DNA from: JBDTRY01 sp039931435 | Lineage (GTDB): Bacteria; Acidobacteriota; Thermoanaerobaculia; Gp7-AA8 | Direction of reading: 5' to 3' | DNA: 10,790 nucleotides | NCBI GenBank assembly: GCA_039931435.1 | Contig: JBDTRY010000126.1 | Location: 1 to 10,790 of the forward strand | Made by a program: the position numbers and the translations under genes | Notes under the pieces: generated by a model | What the model saw: the letters and a program-made list of their open reading frames with translations, nothing else | Databases searched by the model: none | What the model was told of the DNA's origin: nothing | Part shown: positions 1 through 6,391 of the stretch, in pieces | Numbering within the stretch: position 1 is the stretch's first letter | Layout: every line of letters begins with the position of its first letter

Positions 1-1430
1 TCGGGCTACCCGACGCTGCAGTGCGCGAAGCGTACTCGCGGGTACGCTCGGCTCTGGGTAACTGCGGACTCCGATTTCCCCAGAGCAACATCACCGTCAA
101 TCTCTCGCCTGCGGACGTCAAGAAGGAAGGCTCCGGCTTCGACCTGCCGCTGGCAGTCGGACTGCTTCACGCCGCCGAGTACCTGAACGACCAGCAACTC
201 AACGGCCGGCTCTTTATCGGTGAACTCTCGCTTGACGGCATGCTCGCTCCCATTCGTGGGGCGCTGTCGATTTCCTCGGCCGTGGCCGGGGACCGCGACA
301 TTCGCGAAGTGATCGTGCCACTGGCCAACGCTTCCGAGGCAGCGGCGGTGCGCGGTGTGAGGGTGATCGGAGTGCCTCACCTCCCTGCCCTCCTCGATCA
401 CCTGCGCGGCGAGTCGCCGATCGACCCCACCGTGCCGGAACCCGCCACTCCAGGACTCACGGACAGTCTCGACTTCGCCGAGGTGCGCGGTCAGGCGCAG
501 GCCAAACGCGCACTGGAAGTGGCGGCGGCAGGAGGTCACAACGTATTGATGATCGGACCTCCGGGTTCGGGCAAAACCATGCTGGCGCGCAGGCTTCCGT
601 CCGTGTTACCTCTGCTCACACTCGAAGAGTCGATCGAGACAACGAAGATCCATTCCGTGGCGGGGGTGCTCCCGTCCGGAAGTGGCCTTGTCGCGCGACG
701 GCCGTTTCGCTCTCCTCATCACACCATCTCCAACGCCGGACTCGTCGGCGGTGGGTCAACGCCTCGACCCGGCGAAGTGAGCCTGGCCCACCACGGCGTA
801 CTCTTTCTGGACGAACTACCGGAGTTCAGACGTGATGTACTGGAAGTCCTTCGCCAACCGATGGAAGACGGATTCGTCACGATTTCCAGAGCCCTGCGCA
901 GCCTGACCTTTCCCTCCAGGTTCACCCTCGCCGGAGCCCTCAATCCCTGTCCATGCGGGTACTTTCACGACAGCAGGAGAGAGTGCACATGCGCGCCCCA
1001 GCAGATCTCGCGCTACCTGGCTAAGATCTCGGGCCCGCTGCTCGACAGGATCGATCTGCAGGTCGAGGTTCCAGCCCTGACCGCCGACGAGATCGCCTCG
1101 GTCTCAGCAGCGGAAAGTTCGGAGACGATTCGATTGAGGGTCGAATTTGCCCGCGCCATTCAGCAGGAACGATTTCGGAAGCTGACAATCGGGAGCAACG
1201 CCGAGATGTCCACACGCCACATGCGCCGATACTGCGTACTGGATTCTGCCTGCCGCAGCCTGATCGAACGGGCTCTGGAAAAGCTGGGGTTGTCAGCCCG
1301 CGCCTACGACCGCATTCTGAAGGTAGCCCGAACGATTGCCGACCTGGCCGGAAAGGAGTCCATCGAGGAAGCTCACCTCGCCGAAGCAATCCAGTATCGG
1401 GCGCTGGACAAGTCGTACTTCAGAAGTTGA
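1..1430 (+). CDS. comM: ComM/YifB family Mg-chelatase-like AAA+ ATPase (5' end outside window)
   Basis: The reading frame is open from the window edge (first full codon at base 3, GLPDAAVREAY) to a TGA at 1428-1430, giving 475 residues. Family members are about 500-510 residues, so roughly 30-35 N-terminal residues are missing. The order of parts matches ComM/YifB: an N-terminal Lon-protease-like domain, then an AAA+ core with Walker A GPPGSGKT (bases 555-578) and Walker B GVLFLDEL (795-818), a cysteine-rich NPCPCGY...CTC segment near 945-990, and a C-terminal helical Mg-chelatase domain with YDRILKVARTIADL. In proteobacteria ComM is a hexameric DNA translocase that promotes branch migration during natural transformation. 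Its role in lineages without known competence is unclear. It converges on the minus-strand gene cluster. No frameshift or missing motif is visible, and the family assignment is secure. Confidence 0.95.
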   Translation, partial: GLPDAAVREAYSRVRSALGNCGLRFPQSNITVNLSPADVKKEGSGFDLPLAVGLLHAAEYLNDQQLNGRLFIGELSLDGMLAPIRGALSISSAVAGDRDIREVIVPLANASEAAAVRGVRVIGVPHLPALLDHLRGESPIDPTVPEPATPGLTDSLDFAEVRGQAQAKRALEVAAAGGHNVLMIGPPGSGKTMLARRLPSVLPLLTLEESIETTKIHSVAGVLPSGSGLVARRPFRSPHHTISNAGLVGGGSTPRPGEVSLAHHGVLFLDELPEFRRDVLEVLRQPMEDGFVTISRALRSLTFPSRFTLAGALNPCPCGYFHDSRRECTCAPQQISRYLAKISGPLLDRIDLQVEVPALTADEIASVSAAESSETIRLRVEFARAIQQERFRKLTIGSNAEMSTRHMRRYCVLDSACRSLIERALEKLGLSARAYDRILKVARTIADLAGKESIEEAHLAEAIQYRALDKSYFRS

Positions 1431-1534
1431 CTGCGCCGCGAAAGGGCTCGCGTAACTGCATCGCCATCAGGAGGCCTGAGCAGGAAACGGCGCAGGCGCC
1501 GCTGTCACGGTAAATGACCCGAACTACCGCGGCT
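1431..1534. other. Intergenic region 3' of comM with two short hairpins
   Basis: Two perfect small inverted repeats follow the comM stop: TCAGG-agg-CCTGA at 1467-1479 and CGGCGC-ag-GCGCCG at 1488-1501. Neither is followed by a T-run, so neither is a standard intrinsic terminator. They may still slow polymerase or protect the 3' end of the comM transcript. I see no gene here. Confidence 0.4.
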
Positions 1535-1635
1535 TGTCATCCCGAAGCGAAAGCGAGGGATCTCTCCGCACGTGGGCCGAGGGCCAGCCTGGAACGCACC
1601 GGAGATCCCTCCTCGCTTCGCTCGTTCGGGATGAC
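1535..1635. repeat. Palindromic GTCATCCC...GGGATGAC repeat, about 100 bp
   Basis: A long imperfect inverted repeat. The left arm (1535-1567) starts TGTCATCCCGAAGCGAA and runs into GAGGGATCTCTCC. The right arm (1601-1635) starts GGAGATCCCTCCTCGCTTCG and ends CGGGATGAC. The 33-bp spacer is GC-rich. The arms would fold into a strong stem-loop in RNA or single-stranded DNA. It sits between convergent genes, a typical place for REP-like elements, and related arms occur at 1685-1728 and 7789-7943. It could act as a bidirectional terminator or be a small non-autonomous repeat. No transposase gene is in the window. Confidence 0.8.
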
Positions 1636-1684
1636 TTCATCGAGGAGGACTCGTGTGCTCGGGTTCGGAAACGTTGCAGCGAAA

Positions 1685-1728
1685 CTGTCATCCTGAAGCG
1701 TCGAGCGAAGGATCTCTTCTACCTTCCC
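1685..1728 (-). repeat. Single-arm copy of the GTCATCC repeat
   Basis: This 44-bp stretch starts CTGTCATCCTGAAGCGTCGA and ends TACCTTCCC. It is nearly the reverse complement of the 45-bp unit tandemly repeated at 7849-7938: I count one inserted base and one substitution. The match includes the GGGAAGGT flank outside the usual GTCATCC...GGATCTC core, so the two loci share a specific element. No partner arm follows it here. Confidence 0.8.
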
Positions 1729-1779
1729 CGTCGCTCAAAATACAACGACTGTTCACACCAGCGTCTGCGCGGTTCTCGC

Positions 1780-2043
1780 TCAGTCGTTGGAACCCTGCTC
1801 GTCGATGTGCAGGATCTTCTCCAGAGCGTGATCGTTCGGGTTCACGAACATCCGGCCGTCCACTTCAACGGCCGGAGCACCCTTGGCCTGATTGACCAGC
1901 GAACGCTCCGGTCCACTGCAGTTGTCGAGGTCCACCAACTCGTAATCGACGCGGTTTCTTGTAAGGAATCCTGCGATCAGACTACTTCTCTTCCCTTTTC
2001 GGCTTGTAAAAAAACGGACCACCATGGGTTTCACCTTGCGCAT
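1780..2043 (-). CDS. Small glutaredoxin/thioredoxin-fold protein lacking the CxxC active site
   Basis: An 87-residue protein, or 81 residues from an internal Met at 2025. The pattern fits a glutaredoxin: first strand MVVRFFTS, helix, second strand DYELVDLD, then GAPAVEVDG, whose Pro matches the conserved cis-proline loop, and a C-terminal helix (DHALEKIL). Where glutaredoxins have CPYC this protein has KGKR, so no redox dithiol is present. The only cysteine is in DNCSGPERS, after the second strand. Classical thiol-disulfide exchange is therefore unlikely, and a binding or structural role is inferred. The internal Met at 2025 has AAGGTG six bases upstream, whereas the first ATG has no clear ribosome site, so the true start may be 2025. 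It is the last gene of the minus-strand series, 134 bp after the ABC pair. The fold call is moderately sure; the function is unknown. Confidence 0.75.
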   Translation of the reverse strand: MRKVKPMVVRFFTSRKGKRSSLIAGFLTRNRVDYELVDLDNCSGPERSLVNQAKGAPAVEVDGRMFVNPNDHALEKILHIDEQGSND

Positions 2044-2076
2044 ACCGTTGCCACGATCCGTCGCAGACGATATTCC

Positions 2077-2091
2077 GCGGCCACTGGCCGC
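2077..2091. other. Short perfect hairpin upstream of the glutaredoxin-like gene
   Basis: GCGGCC-act-GGCCGC is a six-base-pair stem with a three-base loop in the gap between the second ABC gene and the small thioredoxin-fold gene. No T-run follows on either strand, so it is not a standard terminator. It would lie in the leader of the small gene. Confidence 0.4.
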
Positions 2092-2136
2092 TGCGCCCCC
2101 TTTCCCCTCACCGTTTCAGTCTACTCGATGCCAGTC

Positions 2137-2166
2137 AGGATAGACCGGAACAAAACGAAAAATCAA
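2137..2166 (-). promoter_or_regulatory. Possible sigma70-type promoter for the glutaredoxin-like gene
   Basis: On the minus strand TTGATT (2166-2161) and TATCCT (2142-2137) are separated by 18 bases. Each matches its -35 or -10 consensus at four of six positions. It lies in a relatively AT-rich patch just after the ABC stop codon and would give a leader of about 90 bases. This is inferred from pattern only, and read-through from the ABC genes is equally possible. Confidence 0.3.
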
Positions 2167-2177
2167 ATTCTTCGGAC

Positions 2178-4043
2178 TCAAACCAGCGCTCCGGCCCTGA
2201 GGACACGTTCCTGGCGGTACTGGATTTCATACAGCCTGTGGTACAGGCCCTCGGCCGCCATCAGCGCGTCATGCGTACCCCGCTCCCGGATCTCGCCATG
2301 ATGGAAGACCAGGATCTTGTCCGCCGATCGAATCGTCGAGAGCCGATGGGCGATGACGATGGAGGTTCGGCCGGCCATGAGGATTTCGATTCCCTGCTGA
2401 ATGAGCTGCTCCGTCTCCGTATCGATTGATGACGTAGCCTCGTCGAGGATGAGGACGGGAGGATCGAAGGCCAAAGCCCGCGCGAACGACAGCAATTGCT
2501 TCTCGCCAACCGAGAGACCGGCTCCCCGTTCGCGCACCTGTGCACCAAAGCCTTCGGGGAGGCGGTTCACGAAACGGTCGGCCTGCACCCGGGTGGCGGC
2601 CATGCGCACCGTGTCCTCGCTGATCGAGGGATCCGCCAGAGAAATGTTCTCTCCGATTGTACCGGAGAACAGAAAGAAGTCCTGCTGAACGATGGCGTAT
2701 AGCCGTCGAAGCGCATGGATCTCGATGTGGCGGATATCGACATCGTTGATGAGGATCTGCCCGCGTTGCGGCTCGTAGAAGCGCAGTAGAAGACTGGTAA
2801 CCGTAGTCTTGCCCGCACCGGTATGACCGACGATGGCGATGCGCTCGCCACGCCTGGTCGTGAAGGAGACGTCGCGCAGGACCCAATCCTCCTCGTTGTA
2901 GGCGAACCAGACGTTCCGGAACTCGATGCGGCTCACATCGTCAATGGAAACCGTGCGATCGACGTTCCTGATCAATTCCGGCGTATCGAGCAGCTTGAAG
3001 ATCCGTTCGCTGGCGGCCATGGCTGCCTGAAGGATGTTGTATTTCTCGGAGAGATCGGAGATGGGCTCGTAAAAGCGCTGCGCGTACTGGAAGAAGGCGA
3101 TCAGGGCTCCCAGGGAGAGCGTCGCCCTCACCACCTGTCCGCCGCCGTACCAGATGATCAGGGCGATGCCCACGGACTGAATGAGGTCGATGCACGGATA
3201 GAACACTGAGTAGTAGAAAATCGATTCGATGTTGGCGTCGCGATGCCGGGCATTCAGTTCGTCGAATTTCTCCGCCTCGATTTCCTGGCGGTTGAAGAGC
3301 TGTACCACGCTCATCCCGGAGATGTGCTCCTGGAGGAAGGCATTGATTGCCGCGATGCGCGCGCGCACCTTGCGGTAGGTCTTCCTCGCTCCGCGCCGGA
3401 ACCACATGGAAACAAGAAGAATGAAAGGAAGGATGGAAAAGAGCACCAGGGCCAGCTTCCAGTTCATCCAGAAGAGGACCATGACGATGCCCAGAAGGAC
3501 GAAGACATCTCCGAAGATGGAGACGAAGCCCGCCGTGAACATTTCATTCAGGGCATCAACGTCGGTGGTGACACGCGTGATCAACCTTCCCACGGGATTG
3601 CGATCGAAGAACTGAACGTCCATTCGCTGCAGATGCCCGAAGATCTCCTTGCGAAGGTCGTACATGACGTACTGCCCCATGAGATTCATGGTCACCATCT
3701 GCGTATAGATGACTCCGAACCCGATCAGGAGAGCACTGAGGTAGGTAAGCGCCGCGACATTGAGACCGGTGATGGGGTCGAAGGCCATCCCGTGTGCCGC
3801 CAGCCAGCTCCCGGCGGTCTGGCTGATCCCTCCGCGCCGTCCGCCCTCGGGAAGAACGTACAGATCGATTCCAATGGCCACGATGGCTGGTCCGGCCAGT
3901 TCCAGAATCGAGGAGAAGATCACCAGACCGATCGACACTCCGGCCCGTGCCCGATGCGGGCGCAGATACCCCAGAAGGCGCCGCGCCAGGTGCCGGTCGA
4001 ATGCCTTGCTGCCTTCGTCCTCGTGCCGCTCCACAGCGGCCAT
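2178..4043 (-). CDS. ABC exporter half-transporter, catalytic-Glu subunit with degenerate signature motif
   Basis: A 621-residue fused membrane and ATPase protein of the type IV ABC exporter family (MsbA/MdlB/YheH/TM288-like). Residues about 30-340 form the six-helix membrane domain and 372-615 the ATPase. Visible motifs are Walker A GHTGAGKTT (406-414), Q-loop VQQDFF (Gln454), signature LSVGE (510-514) in place of LSGGQ, Walker B VLILDEATSSID with catalytic Glu535, and the switch His566 in IVIAHRLSTI. The altered signature with an intact Glu is the expected complement of the partner encoded just upstream. The ATG at 4043-4041 overlaps the partner's TGA by one base, and GAGGAG lies eight bases before it, so the two are probably translationally coupled. 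The membrane domain carries a long first extracytoplasmic segment (about 62-95). The substrate cannot be told; drugs or lipids are the usual guesses for relatives. Confidence 0.93.
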   Translation of the reverse strand: MAAVERHEDEGSKAFDRHLARRLLGYLRPHRARAGVSIGLVIFSSILELAGPAIVAIGIDLYVLPEGGRRGGISQTAGSWLAAHGMAFDPITGLNVAALTYLSALLIGFGVIYTQMVTMNLMGQYVMYDLRKEIFGHLQRMDVQFFDRNPVGRLITRVTTDVDALNEMFTAGFVSIFGDVFVLLGIVMVLFWMNWKLALVLFSILPFILLVSMWFRRGARKTYRKVRARIAAINAFLQEHISGMSVVQLFNRQEIEAEKFDELNARHRDANIESIFYYSVFYPCIDLIQSVGIALIIWYGGGQVVRATLSLGALIAFFQYAQRFYEPISDLSEKYNILQAAMAASERIFKLLDTPELIRNVDRTVSIDDVSRIEFRNVWFAYNEEDWVLRDVSFTTRRGERIAIVGHTGAGKTTVTSLLLRFYEPQRGQILINDVDIRHIEIHALRRLYAIVQQDFFLFSGTIGENISLADPSISEDTVRMAATRVQADRFVNRLPEGFGAQVRERGAGLSVGEKQLLSFARALAFDPPVLILDEATSSIDTETEQLIQQGIEILMAGRTSIVIAHRLSTIRSADKILVFHHGEIRERGTHDALMAAEGLYHRLYEIQYRQERVLRAGALV

Positions 4044-5779
4044 CAGGCGATCTCCTCGATCTCTTCCTCGAGAGCCTGCCGCCGGTAGAGATTCGCGTAG
4101 TAGCCGCCCAGTCCGATGAGAGCCTCGTGCGTCCCCCTCTCCACGATCCTGCCCTCGTCGAGAACGACGATGGCGTCGGCGTCCTTCACGGACGAGACGC
4201 GATGGGAGACGACGACCACCGTGCGGCCCCTCCGGATCTCGCGCAACGCTCGAAGAATCCGTTCTTCGGTCGCCGTATCCACGGCACTGAGCGAGTCATC
4301 GAGAAGAAGAATCATGGGATCGCGGACGATGGCCCGGGCGATGGCCGTGCGTTGCTTCTGACCCCCGGACAGCGTGATTCCCCTCTCTCCAACCACCGTA
4401 TTCATCCCGTCGGGGAACGTCACCAGGTCCCCACCCAGCCCCGCCAACTCTGCGACCTCATGAACCTCCACGTCGTCAGCATCGGCCCGTCCCACGCGGA
4501 TGTTCTCAGCGATGGAATCCGAGAAAAGAAACGTCTCCTGGGGAACCACCCCGATCATGCTGCGCAAAGTGGCCACAGGGATGGATTCCAGGGCGCAGCC
4601 GTCGATGAAAATCGATCTGGGAGGCGGCGAGTAGAGCCCGGTCAGCAGGGAAAGCAATGTGGATTTGCCACTCCCCGTCCGGCCTACGATGCCAATGGTC
4701 TGCCCCGGCTCGATTCTCAGAGAAACGTCGTGAAGAACCGGCGTCGTGCCGTAGCTGAAATCGAGATTGCGGACTTCGATCCGTCCCTCCGGCCTTGCCG
4801 GAATGCACGGCTCATCGGGATCGGCGGCAGGCGACTGATCCCAGACGTAACTGAGCCGGCCCATGGAGGCCATCCCTCGCTGGAAGAGGTTGATCACCCA
4901 GCCCAAGGCGATGAGGGGCCAGATCATGCGCCCCAGATAGAACTGAAAGGCCACGAACTCTCCGAGCGTGAGCGTTCCTCCGATGATCCGTCGCGTCCCG
5001 AGAAAGAAAATCACGACGAACATCACACCGATCAGAACGTGGAGCAGGGGGTAGAAGACGGCGGTCAGCTTGATGAGAATCCGGTTTCGTTCCACGTACT
5101 CCCGGTTCATGCGTTTGAACGTGGAGATCTCGTTGGACTCCTGGGAAAATGCGCGGACCACCCGTACGCCGGAGAGGTTCTCCTGGACACGCGCGGAGAG
5201 GTCGCCGAAGTAATCCTGGACGTCCTTGAACCGGTCGTGGATCCGTGCTCCGAAGACCTTTGCCAGCCCGGCCACTACCGGAACGGCGGCCAGTGAGACC
5301 AGGGCCAGGGCGTGGTTGATGCGGAACATCATGACGAAGGCTCCGGCCACGATGAGCAGCGACGAGAAGGAGTGCATCACCGCCGGGCCGATGAGCATGC
5401 GCACCGAGGAGAGGTCGTTCGTGGCCCGGGACATGAGGTCGCCCGTGCGATGTTCGTTATAGAAGGTGATGGGGAGCGACTGCAGGTGTCCGTAGAAGTC
5501 CCGGCGCATCGTGTACTCCATCTTTCTGGAGACGCCGATGATGATCCACCGCTGAAGGTAGAGGAAGATGCCCTGACACGCCGAGGCGCCGATGTAGAGC
5601 GCTGCAAACTGCATCAGCGCTGTCCGGTTCACTCCTGCGGTCAGGCCGTCGACGGCCCGTCCCACGATGAGCGGCTTGGCCAGGGAGAAGACGGAAGAAC
5701 CGATGACGGCGAGGCCGCCGAGAAGCAGAGGAAGGCGAAAGAGGTCAAAGTACTGAAGGAGCCTGCGCAGTGGTGTCAT
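4043..5779 (-). CDS. ABC exporter half-transporter, degenerate Walker B subunit
   Basis: A 578-residue membrane-plus-ATPase protein of the MdlA/YheI/TM287-like group. The membrane domain spans about 15-300 and the ATPase 332-575. Visible motifs are A-loop Tyr343, Walker A GRTGSGKST (366-374), Q-loop VVPQETF (Gln414), a canonical LSGGQ (470-474), Walker B ILLLDDSLSAVD (490-501) and His526 in VVVSHRVSS. Asp495 takes the place of the catalytic Glu. In heterodimeric exporters this change marks the subunit whose own ATP site is non-hydrolytic, while its intact LSGGQ completes the active site with the partner's Glu. It precedes the partner gene with a TGATG overlap. The ATG at 5779 has no strong ribosome site, but the N-terminus MTPLRRLLQYFDLF fits the family. 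The exporter should sit in the cytoplasmic membrane; its substrate is unknown. Confidence 0.93.
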   Translation of the reverse strand: MTPLRRLLQYFDLFRLPLLLGGLAVIGSSVFSLAKPLIVGRAVDGLTAGVNRTALMQFAALYIGASACQGIFLYLQRWIIIGVSRKMEYTMRRDFYGHLQSLPITFYNEHRTGDLMSRATNDLSSVRMLIGPAVMHSFSSLLIVAGAFVMMFRINHALALVSLAAVPVVAGLAKVFGARIHDRFKDVQDYFGDLSARVQENLSGVRVVRAFSQESNEISTFKRMNREYVERNRILIKLTAVFYPLLHVLIGVMFVVIFFLGTRRIIGGTLTLGEFVAFQFYLGRMIWPLIALGWVINLFQRGMASMGRLSYVWDQSPAADPDEPCIPARPEGRIEVRNLDFSYGTTPVLHDVSLRIEPGQTIGIVGRTGSGKSTLLSLLTGLYSPPPRSIFIDGCALESIPVATLRSMIGVVPQETFLFSDSIAENIRVGRADADDVEVHEVAELAGLGGDLVTFPDGMNTVVGERGITLSGGQKQRTAIARAIVRDPMILLLDDSLSAVDTATEERILRALREIRRGRTVVVVSHRVSSVKDADAIVVLDEGRIVERGTHEALIGLGGYYANLYRRQALEEEIEEIA

Positions 5780-5910
5780 ACGTCTGAGCGAACAATCGTC
5801 TGGGTCGGCGATTTATGCCCGGAGGATCTCCTCGTTTCGCTGATCCAGCAATGTCCGTCAGTGCGATTCGAGACGCGAGCAGACCTCTGGTCGCTGCTGT
5901 TTGTCAGCGC

Positions 5911-6282
5911 CTAGATTTCGTCCTCTACCGGAATGCGCCCGATCTCCTGAAGGACGAGCCGGAGTACCTTCTCCAGCGTGAACCCCTTGGGGAAGGCGTG
6001 TGGAATGCGGATACCCGCACCGGCCAATTCCAGGAAGTCGACAGGAGGTCGCTGCTTGGCCAGATTGGCCAGAAGGATACGGGGAACTTCTTCCCTCCCA
6101 TAGACGGTGAGATGAAGCGGCTGCAGATAGTAGCCGAAATGCATGGCCTCGGTGCGCACTTCGCCGCCGCCGTACTCGGGTAGCGTTACGCCCAGACTCA
6201 GTTTACCCAGAAGCCAGTTCTTGCTTGCATAGCGTTCGCGCCACTCCAGCTCTTCCGGGGACGTCAGCCGTTCAAGACGCAC
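5911..6282 (-). CDS. Hypothetical protein, 123 residues, GTG start
   Basis: I do not recognise this family. The frame runs from GTG at 6282-6280 to TAG at 5913-5911. A good ribosome site, AAGGAG (6293-6288), lies five bases before the GTG, which supports this start; the nearby ATG at 6286-6284 is out of frame and stops within a few codons. The protein has no cysteine, no signal peptide and no membrane segment, so it should be cytoplasmic. It begins with charged helical sequence (SPEELEWRERYASKNW), continues with mixed strand-like segments (FGYYLQPLHLTVYG), and ends in an amphipathic helix (LEKVLRLVLQEIG) and an acidic tail. It lies between the sigma factor gene (109 bp) and the ABC pair (131 bp), all on the same strand. 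Co-transcription is possible but not shown. Confidence 0.75.
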   Translation of the reverse strand: MRLERLTSPEELEWRERYASKNWLLGKLSLGVTLPEYGGGEVRTEAMHFGYYLQPLHLTVYGREEVPRILLANLAKQRPPVDFLELAGAGIRIPHAFPKGFTLEKVLRLVLQEIGRIPVEDEI

Positions 6283-6287
6283 GCATG

Positions 6288-6293
6288 CTCCTT
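6288..6293 (-). promoter_or_regulatory. Ribosome binding site fixing the GTG start of the 123-aa protein
   Basis: AAGGAG on the minus strand, five bases before GTG at 6282. It decides the start because no in-frame ATG lies nearby. Confidence 0.7.
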
Positions 6294-6355
6294 CGCGGTC
6301 CGGCTCAGAAGAACCGTCCGCCTGCTCATCAGAAAAAGTGAAGACATCTCGGCGC

Positions 6356-6372
6356 GGATCCGCTCCGGATCC
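6356..6372. other. Hairpin downstream of the sigma factor gene
   Basis: GGATCCG-ctc-CGGATCC forms a seven-base-pair stem 19 bases after the sigma factor stop codon. On the minus strand a short run of Ts follows only after about 18 bases, so it is a poor intrinsic terminator. It may be a 3'-end stability element. Confidence 0.4.
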
Positions 6373-6391
6373 AACAATGCAGCGCAGATGC

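Noticed and set aside
1534..2301. Plus-strand open frame across the repeat region and the glutaredoxin-like gene
   Set aside because: Its first part is translated palindromic repeat and the rest is antisense to the small thioredoxin-fold gene and the end of an ABC gene.
3947..5296. Long plus-strand open frame (449 codons) opposite the ABC genes
   Set aside because: It is antisense to two complete ABC transporter genes with all motifs intact. Its translation has the Arg/His/Pro/Asp-rich composition of a shadow frame and matches no family I know.
6284..6286. ATG as start of the 123-aa protein
   Set aside because: It is out of frame with the long reading frame and meets a stop after three codons. 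The GTG at 6282 is in frame and has a good ribosome site.
6340..6372. Intrinsic terminator after the sigma factor gene
   Set aside because: The hairpin is real, but the T-run on the minus strand lies about 18 bases away, too far for the usual mechanism.
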